Made by a program: the position numbers and the translations under genes
NCBI GenBank assembly: GCA_028583415.1
Contig: CM053270.1
Span: 66,275,022-66,339,021 of the forward strand
Direction of reading: 5' to 3'
Length of the DNA: 64,000 nt
From: Protea cynaroides
Taxonomy: Eukaryota > Streptophyta > Magnoliopsida > Proteales > Proteaceae
Part shown: positions 42,200-54,690 of the stretch, piece after piece
How the letters are laid out: each line of letters starts with the position of its first letter
Numbering within the stretch: the first letter of the stretch is position 1
Notes under the pieces: model-generated
What the model saw: only the letters and a program-made list of their open reading frames with translations
What the model was told of the DNA's origin: nothing
Databases searched by the model: none

Positions 42200-44046
42200 T
42201 TTGCAGCCACCTTCAGAGCACTTTGTGCAAGTTCAGGAGGACAACAGCTCCAGTACGGCCAGGGTAAGTCATACCCCAACGCCAACACCCGCTCTGACTG
42301 TAGTGGCGCCGCCGCCACCTCCCCCTCAATACGTGACTCGCTAACAATTTGATGAGTTGAGGCAGCAGATCAATCAGTTGGCTCAAACTCTGAGAGCCGC
42401 TCGAGTAAGTAACTCGACAGTCGGAGGAGCGGGAGCGAACCCTCCTCCTGCTCCAGCTCCAAATGCACCACCAATTGCACACTCGGCCGCTCATCATCCT
42501 ATGCCTGCGGTGTCAGTCAGAGCAGCATCAAGCAATCCTCACCCTCTTGCCAGATCTCACGATCGTAGTAGAGCTTCTGATTTATTGGCACCGAGCTGGA
42601 CTGGGTCATCCTCATGGCACCCACCGACTGACCGCCACTGGGCACAGGGCGTGCGCAGTTTACTCCTTCAACCCGAGAGGGATGAGAGGTCCTTCCTCGA
42701 TGCCCTCTGCCAGTAGCGAGTGAATTTAGAGACACCAACTATAGAAACGGCACCTCTTCCAGCAACTCCTCAGTCTGAGGTCGAGGGACAGTTATTGGAA
42801 TTGGCTACTTGGCTCCAACAGGTGGAACTAAACAGGGTCGTCCCATAAAGGACGGCCTATACGGCCGTTACAGCACTTTCTAACGAAATCATGAGGGCTC
42901 CCCCTCTTGAGAATTTTAAGATGCCAGTTTTGGACTCCTACAATGGGACCACCGATCTCGAACAATACCTGGATGCGTTTGTCTTTACAATGCTCTTTTA
43001 CTGGCTTAGCGACAGCTTGATCTGCCGAGCATTTCCTTCAACGCTCAGAGGTCCTGCCCGCACATGGTTTAACAACTTGCCTCCGAGGAGTGTCACCTCG
43101 TTCGAGCAGCTATCGAACAAGTTCCTGACGCACTTTTTGGTAAGCCGAGTGAGCAAGAAGACATCCTACCACCTATCGACGGTGAAGCAGTAGAAAGACG
43201 AATCCTTGTGGGATTTCATTTAACGCTTCAACGTGGAGGTACTGGAGATTAAGGATGTCGAGCCGGCAGTACACATGTCCAGCCTGTAGGCCGAGGTGAC
43301 AGCCGAAAAGCTTTGTTGGTCCCTTTCCAAAAAGCCTCCAAAGACCTTGGATGACCTTCTCGTCAGGTGCAAAAAATACACTTCAGCCGATGAGACGACC
43401 AAGGCCCAGAAAACCAATGCAGTCAACAATTTGAAGGCCGATCAGAAGCCAGGAGACAAAAAGAGATCGAAACCTGTGGATCAAATCCAGAACTCCAGTG
43501 ACCCTAAGAAACAAAGGTCTTGCAAAGAGCAAGGGAACCGGCATACGTACAAAACATTTGATTACTACACTCTGCCCACCACCTCGATGACGAAGATTCT
43601 AGAAGTAATCAAGAATGATCGAAACCTCCGACCACCTCTGAAACCGCTCGGTGAAGGAAGGAATAAAGATCGTTCTAGATATTGTCACTTCCATCACGAC
43701 TACGGTCATGACACTGATGAGTGCAAGTACTTGAAGGGGGAAATTGAGGATCTCATTAGGCAAGGTTACTATCGTAATTTCATTAGAGACCCTGGCAGGG
43801 GACTAGCACTGGCTCGAAGAGATCGCGATCTACCCCCTCCACCTCCAAGGAACCAGCAACCCAATGACTATCGAACAGAACTAGGCGAGGATCCTAACGC
43901 CGTTCGGAGAGACGACAGAGATCCTGAAGGAGGTTCGGCAGCCCCGAGGCAGTGGGTCAGTGCCATACAGTTTGGTTCATTCAGAAGCTCATCTGGAGAA
44001 AGGCAAACCAGAGTACCAATGAAGGAGCGGCTAAGGGGTAGATAGC
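42200..44046 (+). pseudogene. gag: Tat-lineage gag remnant
   Basis: Proline/alanine-rich N-terminus, then the gag domain at about 42891-43320: PPLENFKMPVLDSYNGTTDL, RAFPSTLRGPARTWFNNLPP, SVTSFEQLSNKFLTHF, and SLSKKPPKTLDDLLVRCKKY. Further on, YCHFHHDYGHDTDECKYLKG and EIEDLIRQGYYRNFI (43678-43780) form the Cys/His block typical of Tat gag. Stops near 42355, 42715, 42847, 43191, 43219 and 43287. The element ends at about 44203; no protease, RT or 3' LTR follows. Confidence 0.88.
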
Positions 44047-44203
44047 AAATCCAGTTCGGGTCCGTCCCGGCCTGGTCAGAACCGGAGAGGGTAGGAAGAA
44101 GTAAGTGGAGATCTGGCTCGGCGTAAAAAAGGCAACCATCTAGTCGACGGTTCGTAGCTAGCCCTCCCCCAGAGAACCCACCCCGCACAACTACAGGGGT
44201 CCT

Positions 44204-44446
44204 TCCATAGGACAAAATCCTTCGAAATCTTGAACTGATAGAGATAATGTCTTAAGTGATGTCAATGTACCCAAAAATGGAATGATACGATGTTCAAAAC
44301 TAGTTGTGCTTAGGTCTAGAGCCAACTTTGCCAATACAACCAAACTTCTTGTGGACCCTACGACAAAAGCAAGCATATAGGTAAACAGGTCAATTAATGG
44401 ATTAACATTGGAAAGTATTTTGCTTTCTTTAATTAAGAAGGATTGA

Positions 44447-44501
<55 letters not shown>

Positions 44502-45582
44502 CACACATACACACACACACACACACAATGATTGAACATAGAATACATATTAGCTAATTAAAACAGCGAATTCAAGATGATCCAGCAACTCTCACTTTTA
44601 CCAACTTTCTTTGTTTTTGAATAGACATTGAGTTTATTATAATTTTGATTTAATGATTTCAAGTTGTGGAGAGAAGATAGAAATTCTGCACCCAAGAAAG
44701 AAAAGTAATTAGGAATAATTAATACCACTTACATAGAATGTTCTGGACCGTTCCATCCAGAAAATGATTACAAGGATTAATTATATCTATATACCTTCCA
44801 AAAAAATTGGTGCACTCATTTCAATAGATCCAAGGGACAAAGTTGTAAGGGAGTTTAGTTTAACCAAGGATGGAAGGATATTACTGTTGAAAAAATTAAC
44901 TATTAGGTCAAGAACCTCTAGCTTTCCCAACCCTACTAATCTTTTAAACACTGCAAAAAATATTATATACAACAAAATCAAATGTATATATATCCAAAAT
45001 ATAAGCATCATCTTGTCAAGTCATAGCTTCAATATCCATTTTTAAAGGTAAGTAATGGAATTAATCCACCTCTACTCTATTTGACAAAATCAATAATTCA
45101 AAAGGAAAAGATTAAATAGTAATATTTTGGAAGTATGTGATGAATATACAAATACATACTTTTATTATTGATCCATCCCTGAAAACGATTATAAGATAAG
45201 TTGAGGTGTCGCAGTTCTTTGAAGGTAGAAAATAAGGAGATGTTTAGATAGCAATCATTTACGATTTTATCATTTAGATTTTCAAGGGAGGTTGGATGAC
45301 TCGTCCGGCAGTAGCATTACAGTAGACTCGCTCCCAAGAACAACAGTCCACGTCACTCCCTCTCACATCATTAACCCGCCATGAGGGTAAGTGATCATAC
45401 CCATCATCACTACTTTTCCAAATATTACAAAAAGTCTTCTTGAATTCCAAGAGAGCAATCTTCTCCTCTTCTAAACACCCCAAACAATTCTTATAATTGT
45501 GAAGTTGGAGTAATAATACTAATGAAACCCATAACCACTTCATCATTAGTAGAGATCGGGATAAAGAAGCCAAACAAGAGTT

Positions 45583-45585
<3 letters not shown>
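44204..45585 (-). pseudogene. 5' part of a receptor-like protein (LRR-RLP) gene, truncated
   Basis: Start at 45585 or, more typically, at the Met codon at 45546 (MMKWLWVSLVLLLQL, a signal peptide). Then the LRR N-terminal domain: CLEEEKIALLEFKKTFCN, LPSWRVND, CCSWERVYCNATAGRVIQ. A -1 shift near 45290-45300 separates this from LFSTFKELRHLNLSYNRFQG (about 45150-45260). Donor-like AAAA|GTATGT follows; acceptor TTTTTTGCAG lies at about 44951. The next exon reads LVGLGKLEVLDL and LPSLVKLNSLTTLSL (44950-44796), and a further one LALDLSTTSFEHRIIPFLG and TLTSLKTLSL. Many short exons each holding about one LRR fit the RLP family (cell-surface receptors without kinase). The gene stops at the Tat junction: the remaining LRRs, TM and tail are missing. 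Confidence 0.82.
44450..44525. repeat. (AT)n-(AC)n compound microsatellite
   Basis: AT to about 44491, then ACACAC to 44525; lies in an intron of the RLP remnant. Confidence 0.97.

Positions 45586-45587
<2 letters not shown>

Positions 45588-45614
<27 letters not shown>
45588..45614. repeat. (GA)n microsatellite
   Basis: Uninterrupted GA repeats just upstream of the RLP start (CT on the coding strand). Confidence 0.95.
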
Positions 45615-45617
<3 letters not shown>

Positions 45618-45681
45618 GAGTTAATCTTCTCCACCAAACTCCTTACTGCTTCCAATACTAAAAAAACTAATGGATCAGGCG

Positions 45682-45689
45682 TATATAAG
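45682..45689 (-). promoter_or_regulatory. candidate TATA box of the RLP remnant
   Basis: Reverse strand ACTTATATACGCC, about 100 bp upstream of the first Met; a GA/CT run (45588-45614) lies between them in the 5' leader. Confidence 0.35.
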
Positions 45690-46064
45690 TAAGGAAGATT
45701 GCATCCATACAGATGAAGTGGGAGAAATTGGGCTGGGCTTAATTTGACATAAATATTTGCATGCAGAATTGTACCAGCAATGCTTCCCAACCTGAAGGGC
45801 CGGGATCTAGACCAGAGTCACCCAATCTAGTTGTTTTGACTACCCAGTCCGACTCTAAAGTAATAAATTTTTTGAGAATCAGACATTGATATTCATTTTG
45901 ATAATCTTTTGAAGTCCAAACTATAAACTCTTTGGAAAAATGAAAATGGAAAATTGATTGGATTTTTTATGGCTGGTGTTGCAAGTGTCTTTTTTCCTAG
46001 GACTCCATTTAATATCCAAAAGTGAGTTTACAAAGTAAGAAGGCGCACTAAGAAAAGGAAAACG

Positions 46065-46222
46065 GGATTCAAATCCTCTCTTCCAAGAGAATCTAGAAGA
46101 GAGGTGGCGCCTCATACAGATGGGCGACACCTGGGGTCGGATTAATCCGACCCCCAGGTGTCGTCCATCTGTATAGGGCGCCACCTCTCCTCCAGATCTC
46201 TTGGAGGAGAAGATGTGGATCT
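46065..46222. mobile_element. near-perfect hairpin, small foldback element
   Basis: Arms of about 79 nt meet at 46143/46144 (TCGGATTAATCCGA). Left arm GGATTCAAATCCTCTC...GAGGTGGCGC...GACACCTGG; right arm is its complement with a few mismatches. The outer motif ATCCAAATCCTCTCC also occurs in the hairpin at 49029 and at 60088. Confidence 0.85.
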
Positions 46223-49000
46223 TGAAAAACAAGGCTTGCTTAGATGTGCTTTAGTTTCCAAAAGTGACATTAAAATACAAGAAACCCCACTTAAAAAAGA
46301 AATACGAGGCTTGGGTAGAGGTGCGTTGATTGACTCAATCAATTGATTACACAAAATACAGTCGTATCTATTAATCATTTATTAGCATTAAAAGAAACCT
46401 TTTTTTTTTTTTGGTAAATGTCTACACAAATCTGTCATGATATGTGATTAAATTTTTCAGAAATTAAATATTATTTATTATGAAAAGATAAAAAAATTAG
46501 TTTATTATGAACCCGAATGGAAGAAAAAGCGAATCCATTTGTTGAGGAAAGAAAAAAAGAAGAGAAATCATGGTTGAACATTTTCTATCCATACATGTTA
46601 AAAGAAGGAAGTGGTTGAACGTACAAAAATAAAATCAAAATCTAGAAGGAAAAGAAAAAAATTTCAAATTCAAGAATGTATATATAGGATATTTTACCAA
46701 AGATTAATCACATGTATGCACATTCAAGATTTTGTGAAAATGATGTAGAAAAATCAACATAGGGGCAGAATGTGGTTTCTGCAAGGGATGTAATTAAAAT
46801 TGCATCGAAAGTTTTTCCTGAAACCATGCTATAACATACCATTATACTGAAAGCGGCAATTGATTATTAAATAGTGCAGTATTGGTAAGCGTTTTTTTAA
46901 ACTATTTGATAATTGATACGGTTTCAGTATTACACAATTTTGTACCATACTGGAAGCAATTAAAGTTGATGCTAAAATAACTATTTTTATCTTGATGTTT
47001 TGCTTTTGTTTTTAACAAGTATCAAGTATACTCGTACATAAAAGCTTATTTTGATTATAGAACTTATTGTATTGTAAAATTAAGTTATAGCTTATTTGCC
47101 ACCTAAGAGATTTAATAAGAAAATCTGTATTTTATAGGTGAAATATATTTACAACCTTACCTTTAATATATACTCAACATTGAATTTATCTCTACTGTTA
47201 AACTTCTAAACTCAAAAAATACACTCTTTATACTCTAAATGATGAAAAAATGCCAATGTCACACATCGTAAGAGTTAAGACACACATGTGCATAAATTTA
47301 CACATATTCAGTTTATTTATTAATTATTGTGTTAATTAACTCATTATCTATTTATTAATAAACACATGTGTGCATAAATATACATACACCGTAAGGTTTT
47401 ATTATTTATTATTTTTTTGGGGGATAAATAAGACTTTGTTATTGTTGTTGTAACTAATTATCTATTTATGTGTGCTCTAGAACTCAAATAATTACCATGT
47501 TTGTTTCTGAAACTCATAGGTTATTGTTGATTTATAATTGGTGGTCGCATTTGGTGAATACAGGTACTTTAATTCTCTAAATTTACCGTGTCTAAGGCAA
47601 ATCATTTAGATCTCTGCACTGAATTGATTTTCATAGGATGAACACTCTTTTGTTAATGTTCTATGGTTTACAATCTCAGTAATTAAGTATGGAAGTTGCA
47701 AGATCAATCTGAAAGGTGCATAAAATTCTCTTAAGTGTCACCCTGCCCTTCTTATTATTATTATTATTATTATTATTTTGGAAGGGGGAATGGATAGGGG
47801 GAGTTGTTGGTTGTTCAGCACATGGAGTGTTTACTCTTAATTGCTAGCCGATGTCAAAAACGGTGGTCCTGATTCATGGAATCATTGGGTTTTTTTTCCC
47901 AAGCAAAGATTTACTGTAAACTCATTCATACCCTTCTCGGGGACTATTTGATTATTAACTTTTTTGTGTACCCATATGTGGTTGAGCTTGCCTTGTGAAT
48001 GTTACTAGATTTGAACACCTTTGGGAGTTTTTTGTTGAAATTATTTTGTTTGACTAAAAGGTACATCATCCAGACTGTCTGGTGAATTTGAATTACATAA
48101 CCTAATTAGATGTATATTCTCAAATGGAATGGCTGCTTCTGTTCTGATGATATCCAATAACCTACAATTTCTTAAACAGCTGTAATTTTAGGTCTTTGTT
48201 TATAAACAGCCAATATTTGCTTGGAAGGTTTTGACATACTCCACTCAGGCCACATCTGCATTTTTTTTGGTTGTCCAGTCTTTCCTCGGTGCAAAAGTGT
48301 GACAGTAGCCTTAGTGTGGAGGAGATGCCCTGCATGTGCTGATGATGTCACGGCTGGCCATCTAGAGGAATTCAATTTCATTTGAATCTAGTTCAAAAGT
48401 GTAAAGAAAAAGAAATGCCTTCGTCTAAACAGATTACAAAGTTTTTTTTTTTTTTCTTTTTTATAAAGTTGGCTCACTCTATGTACACTAGCTGCTGCTA
48501 TGAATGATTTAACGTCTGTACCAGTACGTGTTATTGTCTCCCCAAACCTGTGTGCAATGTTCCCTATACTCTTCAACATTGGAGCAAATAGCAGAGGTGG
48601 ATTGTGAAACGACAAACCAACTTACTCTTTATGTTCCTCCTGCAGGGTTTTTCCTTTCCCGGAAAAAGATTGACAGAAGGCAAGGTGGCTGGTATCTGCT
48701 CTTGCTACTTGCTGGGTATTCTTTTAGTTGTCCAACTCCTGAAGCTGGTTCTGAGGATGGACAACATTGGTTCTCTCCCATCATGTTTGGAGTACATTCT
48801 TTCTATCAGTTACAGATGATAGTACAGGTGAGTTTGAAATTGATGTCGCTGTCTTGTTTATGTTCTTCACTACGGGGGCACGTTCAAATGTCAATAAGAG
48901 CATGGCAGTGCATGAAAGAATAAGCATATTACCTACATCCTGAGGGGACATTACAAATTACAAAGGAGGTTTGGATTGCTCAGGGCCACAGTTAATGGTG
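46223..49000. other. intergenic AT-rich DNA, no recognised gene
   Basis: No domain, tRNA or LTR recognised. Contains (ATT)n at 47750-47777 and poly-T runs (48443-48462). Short frames around 48400-48830 (one with a GTGAGT donor-like end at 48831) have no recognised similarity. Confidence 0.5.
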
Positions 49001-49028
49001 AAGGTTAGTCTAAGTGTCCACGATGGCA

Positions 49029-49113
49029 GACATGGGTATTCAAATCCTCTCCTGCGGTCCCGATGGCAGAAACCTCCTGCCGCTGGAGACGATTTGGATC
49101 CCAGACATGGAGG
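49029..49113. mobile_element. short foldback sequence
   Basis: GACATGGGTATTCAAATCCTCTCC pairs imperfectly with GGAGACGATTTGGATCCCAGACATGG in about 85 bp. Same ATCCAAATCCTCTCC family as 46065-46222. Confidence 0.6.
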
Positions 49114-49461
49114 GTTTGGAAGTTGAATCAGGGCTATTGGCATGACAATTGGCAGGCCTGTAGAGGATCAAGAAGTTGACATTTGTCATGAATCCCACCA
49201 AAAGGATATAGAGTGCCCAACAAAGGGTAAGAGATATGAATGAGATGTGAATATTAGGGTTCTGCATTCCCCACATTGGCATATGCATATTCCACTGAGT
49301 GATGGGCTTACCTACCGACCTTTTTGCGTGCTTAAAAAGTGCGCATGTCAGTTGTGAATACCAGAATACCACTAGATTGGATTTAAAGTATTTTAATGAC
49401 AACTGAAATGGAACTGAAGCCTTCAAATTTGAAACTTTACCTGAAATGTCTAATGTCTTGC

Positions 49462-49760
49462 TTACTTTTCGGAAAAAGCTTTAAAAATGGCAGCTTCCTT
49501 GTCAACCAATTCCTTTTCTTCCTCGTTATAGGTCTCTAACAAAGGGGCCGTCAATCTTGACCTGAACACTGAAAAAACGAAAACCAAAAAGAACTTTTAT
49601 AAATTCAACCAAATCATTATTGCATCCTTTAAATCTCTTTCATATGAGGTGCTGCTTTCTTTTGCCGCGTCTTCCCTATTTTCTCCATTACTTGATTGAT
49701 CATTGATAGCTCTCCTTTTACGTTGTTTAAGTTTTAATTTGAGAAGGGGGAAAAGAAAAA
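49462..49760 (-). other. possible coding exons of unknown gene
   Basis: Two adjacent minus-strand frames look protein-like. 49600-49760 encodes KQRKRRAINDQSSNG and AAKESSTSYERDLKDA. 49462-49575, after an acceptor-like GTTTTTTCAG, encodes RSRLTAPLLETYNEEEKELV and DKEAAIFKAFSEK, then TAA. They could be joined by an intron starting at AA|GTAATGG. No family recognised; could be chance or a decayed gene. Confidence 0.2.
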
Positions 49761-50175
49761 AAAATGAAAGAATGAAAGGAGACTGGGAGAATTAGATCAA
49801 CAGAAAGAGCAGGAAGAAAAGAATTGTGTTATCCCCATTGTCAAAAGTATATCTGGAACTTCCAAGTATCCAACAATGAACTGACACACACCTAGAGAGA
49901 GGATTTGGTGGTCTGCACATATATGTTAAGAACCCTAATCCACCTTAGCCGGCCAATCTGTTAGTGATGGGTCATTCAGAGTACCTAAAGATTACAGCCC
50001 CCACATTAAGAAGGGTATGTGTTGACTTGTGCAGAAAGTCATCTTTACTTGCACCATTTTTCAACTAGTGGTAATAATATATTGCTTATTCTGAGTTTTG
50101 ATAAAACCAGAAGACTCTGGGAACTAGATTGGACCACTCTGATGGTGACTAACTTGACTAAACCCTAATATGAAT

Positions 50176-50232
50176 GGGTTCTTTGAATCAAGCATATTCA
50201 ATAAGGGGTTCTTTGAATCAAGCATATTCAAT
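50176..50232 (+). repeat. 30-bp tandem duplication
   Basis: GGGTTCTTTGAATCAAGCAT (plus ATTCAATAAG) repeated twice without change. Confidence 0.95.
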
Positions 50233-50950
50233 TTTCCATGGACAAATCTACTTTTGACTTTGTGACAAAGTGTCTTTGACATGTTGGCAATTAGACTTGG
50301 ACTAACTGCCAGCCAGCACTAAGTGTGGATGGGCATAATTACCAGGCCCAATGGTATTTGACAATTATATTACATGCTTCTCATCTTCATTGTGGACCTT
50401 CACCTTCAGTTTGGAAGCTTCTAAGAGTTTAGATCCTCTTTCCTGTCAGATGTATGTAGTGTGTGATCTGAAATAGCAAATTTGGTGTGAAATGTGAAAC
50501 ATGATAGAAAGAGTCAATGGAAAGGAAGGGCCTTTTGGTTTTTGGTGTGGTCAGATATGACTCAAATGTATCAAACAAAGATAGAAAAAGTTTGAGGGGT
50601 AAAGGGTGGGTCTTTTGGTTACTGGTTGGTTGGCTTTTAAGCGTCAGCCTTATCAGACTTTACGTAATTGATATGGATATTGATATTCGGTATAGGACAG
50701 GACTGGAACTGGACAGGTAAGGTAGGAGAGATTCAGAAGAGATTCCCAAAGCAGAGATAATATTTGGGAGGTTTCAGACTGTGAAGTTCTCCAAGCCCCA
50801 TTAGTCCTTTTCTCCTTTTACCTTCTTTTGGTTGACAAGTCCACCAATCGCAGCTTTAGCTGGTCAATACGCGATCACGCGTTGCTTGTTGCATCGTTAA
50901 GGAATCCAAAGTTTATCACGAGCTGCCCTTTCTTTTGGTCTGGATCTTGG

Positions 50951-50951
<1 letters not shown>

Positions 50952-50983
<32 letters not shown>
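50952..50983. repeat. (CT)n microsatellite
   Basis: Sixteen CT repeats. Confidence 0.97.
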
Positions 50984-50987
<4 letters not shown>

Positions 50988-52545
50988 CTTTTGTTTCTGG
51001 ACCAAAAATGAGATACTTGTTTAGAAAATGGGTGGAAAAAGATATTCTTTTGTTTAGTTCTTCCATTATGATTCCAACCCTTGGATCACGGGTGAAGAGA
51101 CTCTAGTGACAGAAGATGATCCAAACCCAAAATAGGCCAATAGTAATGGATCATCTTCACCTTTTTTTTTTTTTTTTTTGACAGGAATGTAAAACTTCTA
51201 AATATAGGGAGTGGTAGTCTAAGCTGTTGGTTTGGAGAATCTCACAAATCATACCAATCACTATATGGGAATCGTTGTTGTTAGTGGAAGACCCCCAATG
51301 TCAAAGAGGAGCGAGTGTAAGTTATGTAAGAAGGGATGGGAAAGATCCTCAAATTGCTGGCTTGAGATTTTTCCTAATTGATATAAAATTAAGGGTACAG
51401 CCATATAGGTTCTCTAAACGATGCTGTTAGTGGGAGTAGGCAATAATAGATCCATCTGTAGAGGGCAGGGAGGAAAGATACTAGAGGAGAAATTGAGAGA
51501 GGGGCTGCTGGTGTAGCTCCCACTCTGCCTCTTGAAGAATCTTTTCTCTAATAAAAAAGGGTGTCCTAGTGTAGTGTACGAGTTCTCGTTACTATATGGT
51601 CTGGAAAGAATCAGAATATACACAATATTACCCCACAACTGAAAGACTATAATTAAATGCAATTATTATTATTTTTTTCTTTGTGTTTGGGATCTTCTAG
51701 TATGAGAATATAGGTGAGAAGGATATTTTTTTTTTCTTTTATTACCTTTTTACCTGGGTAGAGGAGTTTCTTTTAATATCATTGACTGGTAACAGAAGTG
51801 GAGAACATTAAATTGAATTTAAATCTAGAGGTGGGATTTGTGTTCCTCAAATTATTATACATTGTATGCCCTATATTCCTTTGGGAAATTCTGTTGTATT
51901 TTTTTCTCAGAATTCTAATGAAATTCAACCAATATTCTATACCAAAAGGAGGAGGAAATTCACCTTTATGTAAGTCAAGTAGGGCAGAAGGGTCTTTTGG
52001 GAACCACCTTTATACAAAAGTACAAGTACCAACAGAAGTCAAGAGAGGCAATGAGGGCATATGAGTAGCAAAATTCATGGTGCATATGCTGATAATCATG
52101 GCAAGAACACTAAAGTCTATCCTCAGGAATGAGATTTAGGAAGTGAGTGATTTCAAAAATGAGATCCTAAATTTCCACTCAAAAAGATACCCTGGATAGA
52201 GTAAGAAACAATCCTAATTCACTCATTTTAAATAATTAAATGGCTAGGTGAAATCATTATGTAGAAGTGATATCAAAGATGCCCAACACATTATAATTTG
52301 TTCAATACTTGAATCAATGAATGTTGAATTATGGATCTAACACAGAAGATAATTGGAATAAAATAAAACATAAGGGGTTCTACTTTAGTCATGGTCCTTG
52401 AAAATGGGCTGCAATGAGTATCCATCTACATTAGCATAGTGGGGAGCACATAGTGGGGTTACCTTCCTCCTTACCTTCTTCTTACTCTTAGTTCAAAACG
52501 TGATTCAAAAGTAGAGAAGGAACTAGGAAAAGTGGGTGTTGCAGG
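50984..52545. other. intergenic DNA, no recognised gene
   Basis: Poly-T at about 51163-51179; otherwise nothing recognised. Confidence 0.5.
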
Positions 52546-52546
52546 T

Positions 52547-54680
52547 CCATATTGATCAGCACACCATAAACGATGAACACAGGGATATTATGTGGTTCAC
52601 CACCATAGTGTGTGATGGCTAGTCCAAGGAATGATGCCCAACGGGTTCCGTATTTACTCAATACTCAATTTTTAATCTTTAACAAGACAGGATATTAACC
52701 CTAGGTTTTTCCTGTATAAAACTGAGAGGGCATAACAATGCCAAGATTTAGGTTACAATAGCCAATGTTCAGCATCCACTGCACACACCACGCTTAACCA
52801 GCACCCACGGGAAGCAAATAATAATTTTTTAAGCTTGTAGAATTGCCTTACAATTTTTCCCCACTAGCTAGGTATTCAATAATTTTCACCTACGCTAGCA
52901 TACAATATATTGAAAGCATAAATAGATAGGGAATTGAAAAATCTCACAAACAATGCTTTGAATGGCTAACAATATCTCTGAAGCTTCACACTGCTCTCAG
53001 GTACTCTCCAACAGCCTTCAATGATGATTGAGATCAATTCACAGAGCACACCTCATCCACAAGCTTCCAATCTCTTTCACACAATTCATAATCACTATGA
53101 ATATAAAAATAAAAGCTCTACTGACTTCTCAAAAGGATTTAGCACTCTATTGATGCATAGAGAAGAAGTAGTTGGTAATAATCACTCCCACAGGACACGA
53201 AACCCTAGAAAATCTTTTGTCCACCTTCAAAACATTCTTTTCGATTTTTCTTAGCATTTTTACAACTTCCAACACCGCCCAATGTATTGAGCATCCGAAA
53301 ATATGAAAACTGCAACTTGAACGGACCGATTTAGAGCTCGGATGACGAAGTTATGGCGGTATAAAATTCGATCAATGGGATATTAGGAAATTGCATCTTT
53401 TCAGCCAATTCTGTGCTCCCGCGATACACTGAATTGCCGCTCGGCTGACGTGTTGTCGAGTTCTGGTTCGCAGAGATGGAATCTACTCTTTCAGCCATCG
53501 GATAACCTTAAAAAGGTGGGATTAGATATCGGCCATTAGATCTGGTCAAATCACGTTAGCGAAGATCGACGCTAACGATGGCCCTTTGATCTGGAACTGT
53601 TCCGTCTTCGCACCATATGTGCGCCACACCAAATCATAGCTGCACCTCCATTAACCGTGGTTCATTCAATTAAGATGCCTCCGTCCAACCAGTAGGCTCG
53701 CGGGAGTATCAAGATGCGATCTCCGCATAACACATTAGTCTGCACCTTTTTGAACCGTCAGATCGAGATCTGAGCTTCGTGGCTCCATTTTGATCGTCAA
53801 TCTCGCATCTCCTCACTTTCAGCTTGACGAAAAAGCCCCTGACTTTATGGAGAAGGACCTCTGTAACCGAAATACTCATTCAAAAACCCTGTAGATGGAT
53901 TTCTACCCGAGAGGTCCTCTCTCTAGGCCGAATTAGTCTCTCTCTCAAGGATTTTCATCGAACACTTGGCGGGCGCATGCTGGGGGAGCGGCTAGGGGCC
54001 ATGCGACAGTAGGCCTGAGGGCTAGGTGCTGCTAGTGGCTTCGGCTACTAGCATTCGGCATGGCCTGTGGGCTGTTGCTGCTTGGTGCATGGCATTGCCT
54101 TGTGGCTGGCCATGTGGCTGGCTGACCATGTGGGCTACCATTGTGGTGTTGCGGACCTCAGCCAGGCTAGCTACCATGGTGGCATGCCACTTTGGCACAG
54201 TGGGTCCCACCCATATTTTCTCTCTCCTCTTTCTCTCTCAAGTTTCTCTCTCCTCTTTCTCTCTCAAGTTTCTCTCTCTTCATCTCTCTCTTCAATGCCA
54301 CAACATTAGAAATACGAGAAACATGAACATTATCATAAAAGCTTCAGAAACACTTCCAGACCTTCAGAAACACTGCCACACTATCAGTGGAGCCCACAGT
54401 CAGTCTCTCTCATCAAACTCAATGTAGAATCCCCTTCTACTCACTTCAAGCCTTCTCAATCACCAATTGGAGGTTGTAGAATAATGTAGAACACGTATAT
54501 GAGGTTGTTCCATCTTTGCCACTGAATTGATACTCTCTCCTACACTGACATTCTCTCTCCTTATTTCTCTGACTGTATGCTCACAAACACTGTCACATCA
54601 ATCAAGTTACCAACAATAACAATACAAAGTCCAACAAAATTACATTCCCAAGTGTTGGTAAACCCGTGAGTGTGACAAAA
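52547..54680. other. uncharacterised, possibly transposon-derived segment
   Basis: More GC-rich than its surroundings. 'GAACACAGGGATATTATGTGGTTCACC' style text (52577 onward) resembles plant retroelement LTR sequence, but no paired copy, PBS or protein is visible. G/C-rich degenerate TGTGGCTGGC-type repeats occur at about 54060-54180. No gene recognised. Confidence 0.25.
54217..54290 (+). repeat. 26-bp pyrimidine-rich tandem repeat
   Basis: TTTCTCTCTCCTCTTTCTCT (plus CTCAAG) occurs twice exactly, with a third partial unit. Confidence 0.93.
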
Positions 54681-54690
54681 TGGTTACCTC

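Noticed and set aside
48388..48923. Candidate gene around a GTGAGT donor
   Set aside because: Frames are short, contradict each other in strand, and match no family I recognise; left as unannotated.
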